From: JACCSI01 sp035575715
Lineage (GTDB): Bacteria > Acidobacteriota > Vicinamibacteria > Vicinamibacterales > UBA2999
Direction: 5' to 3'
Length of the DNA: 64,000 nucleotides
Assembly: GCA_035575715.1 (NCBI GenBank)
Contig: DATLXN010000033.1
Span: 62,001-126,000, forward strand
The stretch's first letter is position 1; every line of letters begins with the position of its first letter. The position numbers were made by a program, and so were the translations under genes. This document shows positions 58,120 to 64,000 of this stretch, one piece after another. The notes beneath the pieces were generated by a model. The model saw only the letters and a program-made list of their open reading frames with translations, made no database searches and was not told the origin of the DNA.

Positions 58120-60933
58120 TCAGAAACGCATCCGCGCCGTGAACTGGAACTGGCGCGCCGGACCGGCCTGCGTTGGCTGAAAAGCCAGCGTGCCCTGTTC
58201 GTCCGGACGCACGCCGCTCGCCCCGTAGTTGAAGAAGCCAGAGAAGTTGGTCCGGTTGAAGACGTTGAAGATCTCCGCGCGCGCCTCGATCGACGCCCCA
58301 CCGATGGCGAAGCGCCGCAGCAGGCCGAGGTCGATTTGCGCGAAGCCCGACGTGCGTGCGCTGTTGCGCCCGACGCCCGCCGGCCGATCGTTGACGATGG
58401 TGTCGCCGTTGTCGTCGCGGCCCGTCGTCACATTCAAGGGTTGACCGCTTGACAGGAACAGGACGGGGACGACATCGACGGCAAAGGGCACCCGGATCAG
58501 GCCGTTGACGGCCAGCACGTGCCGGCGGTCGTTCAGACTCGGGCCGAGTTCCCGATCCGGCCGGCGGCTGTCGACCGGTCGAAAGTTGATGTCGTCGGTA
58601 TCGTTTCCGACGCGAGCCAGCGTATATGCCACGTCGAACGCGACCCCGTGTGAGACGCGCTGGCGAGCATTCAGGTAGAGGCCGTCGAACCGGCTCCGGC
58701 CGCTCGACTCATCGGCCTCGATGAGACGCAGGCCGCCCGCCATCGGCACGATTGGTCGTGTGGCGTCGGCCGCCGCCACGGACCGCGTCACGCCCGGGTC
58801 AACCGAGGCGGGTGCATTCCTGTCCACTCGACGAATCAGGTTGCGACCGCGATTGTGGACGTAGTCGGCCGCCACCGTCAGATCACGAGTGACGGACACG
58901 ACATATCCGACCGACACCTGTTCGGTCCACGGCGAGCGCAGGTCGGGATCGAAGACCTGTACGTTGCGCGGCGGCAACGCGGCGGCCGGCAGGTTGTCGA
59001 GTGCGCCGGCCGGCAACACGTCGGGAAAGGACGGCGGCGCGAACGGCGTCCCGGGCGCAAAAGTCACCGAGGTCGCGCCGCCGATCGGGTTGTTGAAAAT
59101 CGTGTCGGAGTAGACGGCGAACGGAATGCGCTCGTAGAAGATCCCGTAGCCGCCGCGCAACTGGTGTCGCGCGCTGCCGCGCGGTGTCCAGCTGACGCCG
59201 ACGCGGGGCGCCAGATTGTTCAGGTCGCCATCGGCGATCGGCGTGCTGGTCACCGAGTCGTAGTCCCAGCGCACCCCGAGCGTGAGCGTGAGGTCCGGAG
59301 TGGCGCGGAAGGTGTCCTCTGCGAACAAGCCAGCGAGCAGTTGGCGTTGATCGACCTCGGGGCTGCCGAAGGTCTGCGCATACGAGAGCACGGCGACATC
59401 GCGCGGAATATCGGCGCGCGACACGAACGACCCCGATGGGACAATCGACCGGCCCACGAGGTCGACGGTGTACGCGCCGCGCGCCCCGGGGCCCGAGTCG
59501 ATGAAGAAATCTCCCCACAGCAGATCGGCTCCGAGTTTCACCGTATGGCGCCCCGCCAGACGCGTGTAGACGTTGCGCAGTTGTGCGCCAGTCTCGGTCC
59601 AGGAAAAATTGTCGCTCACCGCGCCGAGCACCGCCAGCGTCGCGCCGCGATCGGTGACGATGACGCGGGGGCCGGCATCGAGCGATCGCCAGTCGGCGCG
59701 CAGCTGTCCGAGCTGCACGCCGATCTCATTGAACGCCGTGTCGCCGATCGTCGTGCGGTGCGTGACCGATCCGAACTGATTGCGATAGTTGACAGAGAGG
59801 CCGGCCGACGGCATCGTCAAGCCGCCGATGAATCCGACGTCACTGTCGTGGGTGTAATCCGAGACGTGATATCGCACGGTGGTCGTGTGCCGCTCGTTCC
59901 AGCGCGCGTCGAGTCGGCCCAGCCCCGTCTGGCTGCTGAACCGCGTGGGCGCCAGACCGACGGCCAGCGGCGAGGTCAGGATGGCATCCTGGCGCTCGCG
60001 TGTGACCTCGGCGTCCGCGAAGTAGAAGATGCGGTCGCGCGCGATGGGGCCGCCCGCCGACCCGCCGGCCTGGTGGCGGCGAAAGCTGTCGTCGGTGACC
60101 GCACCCGACCCGTCCCGCGGCGCGAAGAAATTCGGCGCGTCCAGCGCGGCGCCGGGGCGCAGCGTGTAGAAGAGCTCACGACGGGACGTGTTCGACCCGC
60201 TGCGCGTGGTCACGGCGAAGACGCCGTTGCCGGTGCGCCCGTACTCGGCGCCGTAGGAGTTGACCAGGACTTTGACGTGCTCGGTCGAACCAATCGTCAC
60301 CGGCAGTTTCGCACCGCCGAGGAACAGATCCGTGTTATCGAACCCGTCGACAGTGTAGTTCGTGACGAGTGACGAGGCGCCGTTGATCGTCAGCCGCGGC
60401 GCCAGGTTGTAGAAGCCGCGCGCCGGCGCGGCGCCCGGAATGAGATAAGCCAGCGCCAGCAGATCGCGCCCATTGACCGGGACGCGATCGATCTGCTCGC
60501 GCGGCAGGCCGCCGCCAAGCTCCGGCGAGGACGTGCGCCCGAGCGAGGTGTCGGCGGTCACCTCGATCGCTTCGGTGACGCCGGCGACCTGCAGACGCAG
60601 GTCGACGAGCCGTCGTTCGCCCGCCGTCACTCCGTCGATCATTTGTCGCCCCGGTCGGAAGCCGTCGCGGCTGGCCTCCAGCGTGAGCGTCGACGCCGGG
60701 ACGAGCGCGCCGAACTGGTAGGCGCCGGCGTCGCCGGTCGTCGCCTGCTGGACCGCGCCCGTCTCTGGATTGCGCAGCACGACAAGCACGCCGGCCAGCA
60801 CGCTCCCCGACCCGTCGCGCACGGTGCCCGCCAGGGTCGCGCTACCGGATTGCCCCGCGGCGAACCCCGGCAGCGCACACGCCAACATCGCCAGAATCAT
60901 CGACCATCGCGTCACCAACACCACTCGCGTCAT
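58120..60933 (-). CDS. TonB-dependent receptor, Oar-like with carboxypeptidase-regulatory domain
   Basis: About 937 residues. Signal peptide (MTRVVLVTRWSMILAMLACALPGFAAGQ; I choose the ATG at 60933, with AGGTGG 5 bases upstream). Carboxypeptidase-regulatory-like beta domain (about 30-120): GTVRDGSGSVLAGVLVVLRNPETGAVQQATTGDAGAYQFGALVPA. Plug domain: EQIDRVPVNGRDLLALAYLIPG, TVDGFDNTDLFLGG, EHVKVLVNSYGAEYGRTGNGVFAVTTRSGSN. A 22-strand beta-barrel follows (QFQFTARMRF, ending in Phe as for outer-membrane barrels). Oar-like receptors are abundant in Acidobacteria. No TonB box can be confirmed. Confidence 0.92.
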   Translation of the reverse strand: MTRVVLVTRWSMILAMLACALPGFAAGQSGSATLAGTVRDGSGSVLAGVLVVLRNPETGAVQQATTGDAGAYQFGALVPASTLTLEASRDGFRPGRQMIDGVTAGERRLVDLRLQVAGVTEAIEVTADTSLGRTSSPELGGGLPREQIDRVPVNGRDLLALAYLIPGAAPARGFYNLAPRLTINGASSLVTNYTVDGFDNTDLFLGGAKLPVTIGSTEHVKVLVNSYGAEYGRTGNGVFAVTTRSGSNTSRRELFYTLRPGAALDAPNFFAPRDGSGAVTDDSFRRHQAGGSAGGPIARDRIFYFADAEVTRERQDAILTSPLAVGLAPTRFSSQTGLGRLDARWNERHTTTVRYHVSDYTHDSDVGFIGGLTMPSAGLSVNYRNQFGSVTHRTTIGDTAFNEIGVQLGQLRADWRSLDAGPRVIVTDRGATLAVLGAVSDNFSWTETGAQLRNVYTRLAGRHTVKLGADLLWGDFFIDSGPGARGAYTVDLVGRSIVPSGSFVSRADIPRDVAVLSYAQTFGSPEVDQRQLLAGLFAEDTFRATPDLTLTLGVRWDYDSVTSTPIADGDLNNLAPRVGVSWTPRGSARHQLRGGYGIFYERIPFAVYSDTIFNNPIGGATSVTFAPGTPFAPPSFPDVLPAGALDNLPAAALPPRNVQVFDPDLRSPWTEQVSVGYVVSVTRDLTVAADYVHNRGRNLIRRVDRNAPASVDPGVTRSVAAADATRPIVPMAGGLRLIEADESSGRSRFDGLYLNARQRVSHGVAFDVAYTLARVGNDTDDINFRPVDSRRPDRELGPSLNDRRHVLAVNGLIRVPFAVDVVPVLFLSSGQPLNVTTGRDDNGDTIVNDRPAGVGRNSARTSGFAQIDLGLLRRFAIGGASIEARAEIFNVFNRTNFSGFFNYGASGVRPDEQGTLAFQPTQAGPARQFQFTARMRF

Positions 60934-61169
60934 CGCGTCCACCTGGAGTAGCGCTCGAAGTCCGTCTCATCGTCGAGGACAGCACGGGACACACCGACGT
61001 GGATGGCACAGACCAAGCCGGCGGTACCGCCGCCAAGCACGACGAGGTTGTCGTTGTCCCTACCCGCCGGATTCTTCCAGTTCGGCGGGTGAACGTGGTC
61101 GATCAAGGCGCGATCGCCCGGATGGTCCGACGACACGTCGATCTCGCCGGCACGCGGAACGGCCATCAT
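60930..61169 (-). pseudogene. truncated mercuric-reductase-like N-terminal remnant
   Basis: A 79-codon ORF encoding DHVHPPNWKNPAGRDNDNLVVLGGGTAGLVCAI, then a tail unlike the family (HVGVSRAVLDDETDFERYSRW). The H-P-P-x-W-x-N-P segment followed by (Y/D)NLVV(L/I)GGGTAGLV is the N-terminus of mercuric-reductase-type pyridine nucleotide-disulfide oxidoreductases. Homology ends about 60 residues in, in the FAD loop, so the enzyme is gone. Its last codons overlap the TonB receptor start. It suggests a mercury-linked flavoprotein was lost here. Confidence 0.65.
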
Positions 61170-61325
61170 GGTGTCAACCTCTCGTTCGATGAATACCCGG
61201 AACGCAGCAGTTTATTCCACACGAGATCGGCAGTCAGGGCTCAGGCGGGGGCGTGGATGTGGACGATGCGCTCGGAGGTCAAGGACGCCGGTCAACTCTG
61301 CTGCTGCGCCGGATAGGATTCACGA

Positions 61326-62681
61326 ATGAAGAAGAGATTCGATCTTGTCGTCATCGGCACAGGCTCGGCGGCGTCGGGGGTCGCCTCGAGTTGCCGAGAC
61401 GCCGGGTGGACCGTCGCCATCGTGGACTCGCGGCCGTTTGGCGGCACATGCGCCCTGAGGGGCTGCGATCCTAAAAAGGTGCTCGTAGGCGCGGCGGAAG
61501 CCATCGACGCGATTCGCCGCCTGGACGGAAAAGGGATCGTGCCTGGTGGAACGCGCATCGAATGGCGGGACCTGATGGCGTTCAAGCGGTCGCTCATCGC
61601 GGCGGTCCCGCACAACCGCGAAGAAGGGTTCGCCAGGAAGGGCATCGAGACGTTTCACGGCCGTGCACGTTTCATCGGGCCGACGACGGTCGCAGTCAAC
61701 GGTCAGGAGTTGGAAGGGCGGTACGTCCTCGTGGCTGCCGGAGCGAAACACGTCGATCTCGGTATTCCAGGGGGCGAGCACCTTGTTACCAGCGAACAAT
61801 TTCTCGAGCTCGACGAGCTTCCATCGAGCGTCGTCTTCGTGGGTGGCGGGTTCATTTCGTTCGAATTCGCGCACGTCGCGGCGAGGGCCGGCGCGCGGGT
61901 CACGATTCTTCACCGAGGTGAGCGCCCGCTGGAGTTGTTCGACCCCGATCTCGTCTCTCTGCTCGCGGCGCGCACGCGCGCCCTCGGCATCGATCTCCAA
62001 CTGGGCACCAGCGTGACCGGCATCGAGCGGTCTGGCGAAGGGTTCGTCGTCCACGCCTCGACGGGCGGCGCCGAGCGACGCGTCGAGGGCGCGCTCGTCG
62101 TCCACGGCGCCGGTCGAGTACCGGAAATCGACGATCTCGGCCTGGACACCGCCGGCGTCGCGTGGGATCAGCGCCGCGGTGTGACGGTGAACGATTACCT
62201 GCAAAGCGTAACAAATCCCGCCGTCTACGCCGCCGGGGATGCCGCGGCCACCGGCGGCCCGCCACTGACGCCGGTCGCCGGCTACGACGCCCGCGTCGTG
62301 GCGATGAACCTGCTCGCAGGCAACACCGTGAGACCCGATTATTCGATCGTGCCGAGCGTTCTCTTCACTCTGCCGCCACTGGCCTCAGTGGGCCTGGGCG
62401 AGCAGGCCGCGCGCGAGGCGGGCCTGACGTTCGCGACGCATCACGAGAAGACGGACGGGTGGTATTCATCCCGTCGCCTTGGCGAGGAGGCGTCAGGGTT
62501 CAAGGTCCTGGTCGAAGAGAGCACCGGGCGCGTGTTGGGCGCGCACCTCCTGGGCCCTCATGCCGAGGAAGTCATCAACCTTTTTGCGATCGCCATGCGC
62601 GGGGGTCTGTCGGCGGCGGATCTCAAGTCCATGCTCTTCGGCTATCCGACGAGCGCCTCCGACGTGCCGTACATGGTCTGA
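61326..62681 (+). CDS. flavoprotein disulfide reductase family protein lacking the His-Glu dyad
   Basis: A 451-residue FAD/NAD(P) enzyme of the glutathione/mercuric reductase family. FAD loop: DLVVIGTGSAASGVAS. Redox Cys pair GGTCALRGCDPKK (Cys44/Cys49). NAD(P) loop: VVFVGGGFISFEFAHVAARAGARVT. FAD-binding AAGDAAATGGPPLTPVAGYDARVVA. C-terminal dimerisation domain (about 330-451) ends GYPTSASDVPYMV, where classical members have HPTxxE, so the His-Glu acid-base pair is absent. This variant occurs in a subset of bacterial 'NAD(P)/FAD-dependent oxidoreductases'. It may reduce small disulfides or metals or have another role. A 156-base gap with no gene lies upstream. Confidence 0.85.
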   Translation: MKKRFDLVVIGTGSAASGVASSCRDAGWTVAIVDSRPFGGTCALRGCDPKKVLVGAAEAIDAIRRLDGKGIVPGGTRIEWRDLMAFKRSLIAAVPHNREEGFARKGIETFHGRARFIGPTTVAVNGQELEGRYVLVAAGAKHVDLGIPGGEHLVTSEQFLELDELPSSVVFVGGGFISFEFAHVAARAGARVTILHRGERPLELFDPDLVSLLAARTRALGIDLQLGTSVTGIERSGEGFVVHASTGGAERRVEGALVVHGAGRVPEIDDLGLDTAGVAWDQRRGVTVNDYLQSVTNPAVYAAGDAAATGGPPLTPVAGYDARVVAMNLLAGNTVRPDYSIVPSVLFTLPPLASVGLGEQAAREAGLTFATHHEKTDGWYSSRRLGEEASGFKVLVEESTGRVLGAHLLGPHAEEVINLFAIAMRGGLSAADLKSMLFGYPTSASDVPYMV

Positions 62682-62949
62682 TTGTCGACTGACACAATGC
62701 GTGAAGCGCCTCATCGATTCCTGCGAGCCGTTGAGGAGTGATTCCCCGAACTCACCAGTGCCATACTCAATGAGATGACGTCGCCTCCCTCCGGCGCCCG
62801 ATGAATATCGACCTCTCGCCCGCGGCGACCGCGCGCGGCAACGCGAGGGATGGCCGGCGGGTTCGGGTGCGGTGCCAGGGCCTCGCTGGACTCGTGAGGC
62901 CGCGCCATCAACCCCCACTGACGCCAAGACTGAGAGGCAGACTCAAAAA

Positions 62950-64000
62950 ATGACGCGGTTACTCGCCTGGTGGGAGCGGCTGCGTAGCACCTACTGGGCC
63001 GTGCCGTCGGCGATGGCCGCAGCGTCAGCGGTCTTCTCATTCGTCATGATCGACGTCGACCGCGCGCTCACGGCTCAGTTGCTGAGCGAACTGTCGTGGG
63101 TCTACAGCGGCGGCCGAAGGGGCCCGGGCGGTGCTGTCAACCATCGCCGCATCGATGATTACGGTCGCCGGAGTGACGTTCTCGATCACCATCGTCGCGC
63201 TCGCGCTCGCCTCGCAGCAGTTTGGGCCGCGGCTTCTGCGCAACTTCCTGCGCGATCTCGGCAACCAGATCACGCTGGGCACCTTCATCGCGACTTTCAT
63301 CTATTGCCTGCTCGTGTTACGCACGGTGCGCGGCACGGACAGTGTGCAATTCGTACCCCATCTGGCCGTGACGATCGGCGTCGTCCTGGCGATGCTGAGC
63401 CTCGGCGTGCTGATTTTCTTCATTCATCACGTCGCCACGTCGATCCAGGCGTCCCAGGTGATCGCCAACGTCGCCGCCGACCTCGAAGGAGCCATCGACC
63501 GGTTGTTTCCCGAGCAGATGGGTCGCGGGCCGCTGGCGGACCCGACCGAACGAGCGGCGCATGCTCCATTGCCGACGTTCGAGGGCGCGTACGCCGTGGT
63601 GGCCGTCGGGGGCGGAACGTCCAAGCCGTCGATAGCGCGCGGCTCCTGAAGCTGGCGAAGGAGAATGATCTGGTGCTGCGCCTGGACTCGCGGCCGGGCG
63701 CGTTCGTACGCAGCGGCACGCCGGTCGTGTCGGTGGTCCTGCCATTCACGCCGGCGGACGACGTCGAGAAGTCAGTGCGGGCGACTTTCATCATCGGTGC
63801 CGAGCGTACCGTGCGCGTCGTCGCAAGCGCGGTGACCTTCGCCGGGATGGTCGACCAGGCGTTCACGGAGATCGCGCGCTACGGACGCTCGAGTGTGTCG
63901 GTCAGCTGTCGGCTGCTCGAAGCTATGCGCGATCTGGCACCCTGTCTGACGCGCGAAGAAGACCGACTGGCGCTGGTACGTCAAGCCGCCTTTGTGGGCG
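62950..64000 (+). pseudogene. frameshifted DUF2254 membrane protein gene, running off the window
   Basis: The start is the ATG at 62950 (MTRLLAWWERLRSTYWAVPSAMAAASAVFSFVM). After SWVYSGG (about 63112) the frame must shift +1 to continue EGARAVLSTIAASMITVAGVTFSITIVALALASQQFGPRLLRNFLRDLGNQ, the DUF2254 signature. It then stays open to LEGAIDRLFPEQ, and at about 63612 a second shift returns to the first frame (NVQAVDSARLLKLAKENDLVLRLDSRPGAFVRSGTPV). Near 63760-63850 a central block (usually ...RALSPGINDP...) is absent, so a deletion is likely. It reaches the window end without a stop. Two frameshifts and a deletion make it a pseudogene, unless they are assembly errors. The 268 bases upstream (62682-62949) hold no recognisable gene. 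Confidence 0.75.

Noticed and set aside
58855..60372. A 505-codon plus-strand ORF
   Set aside because: Antisense to the TonB-dependent receptor; no recognisable domain.
61320..62204. A 294-codon minus-strand ORF
   Set aside because: Antisense to the flavoprotein gene at 61326-62681, which has clear FAD and redox motifs.

Overview
The window is GC-rich, densely coded DNA from a soil- or sediment-type Gram-negative bacterium, most likely Acidobacteriota (class Vicinamibacteria). The inference rests on an ADOP-type duplicated ABC permease (plus a decayed second copy), a VWA protein of the Acidobacteria-expanded type, an Oar-like TonB receptor with a carboxypeptidase-regulatory domain, and creatininase-like and NamZ-like secreted enzymes. 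No rRNA, tRNA, CRISPR array, integrase or complete insertion sequence was recognised. TGA is used throughout as an ordinary stop.

Layout. 1-7.3 kb: Ku (NHEJ), a HAD hydrolase with an MFS/spermidine-synthase fusion, a membrane-anchored metalloprotease and an ADOP permease. 7.4-9.4 kb: an operon of lipoprotein, secreted creatininase-like protein and MerB-like organomercurial lyase whose second catalytic cysteine position is an in-frame UGA. 9.5-14.3 kb: a 2-oxoacid:ferredoxin oxidoreductase operon with an FAD/Fe-S partner. 14.3-19.8 kb: PhoD remnant, Ogt, NamZ, then an SRPBCC / amino-acid permease / DAO-type oxidoreductase run. 19.8-20.0 kb: a dense array of short palindromes. 20-33 kb: DUF4394 protein, pyruvate kinase, an O-methyltransferase/amidase/alpha-beta hydrolase operon, an alcohol dehydrogenase with an M16 peptidase pair, an MFS carrier, a DUF3347 protein and Mrp. 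33-36.5 kb: small membrane, lipoprotein and zinc-ribbon genes, with heptamer tandem repeats and a 39-bp direct repeat pair. 36.5-47 kb: AddA-like and AddB-like helicase-nuclease subunits separated by a VWA gene and a YjjJ-type HipA kinase gene. 47-51 kb: an 11-bp-phased DnaA-box-like array, asparaginase, an AlkZ-related protein and an SDR/DUF2867 protein. 51-54 kb: rsmH and a truncated second rsmH. 53.5-57.2 kb: a TetR-controlled divergent cluster (SRPBCC/DoxX-like, DUF4166, DCC, TIGR01777). 57.2-64 kb: a decaying segment with a broken ADOP permease, a TonB receptor, a truncated MerA-like N-terminus, a disulfide-reductase-family flavoprotein and a frameshifted DUF2254 gene.

The most interesting signal is the MerB-like gene at 8742-9410. 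The UGA at 9183-9185 falls at the position equivalent to the second catalytic Cys of MerB. The frame stays open and family-like for 74 more codons, and a hairpin starts six bases downstream of the UGA. This is what a selenocysteine-containing organomercurial lyase would look like, but no selenocysteine machinery lies in the window. Several other genes here carry in-frame stops that look like decay, so recoding has to be shown rather than assumed.
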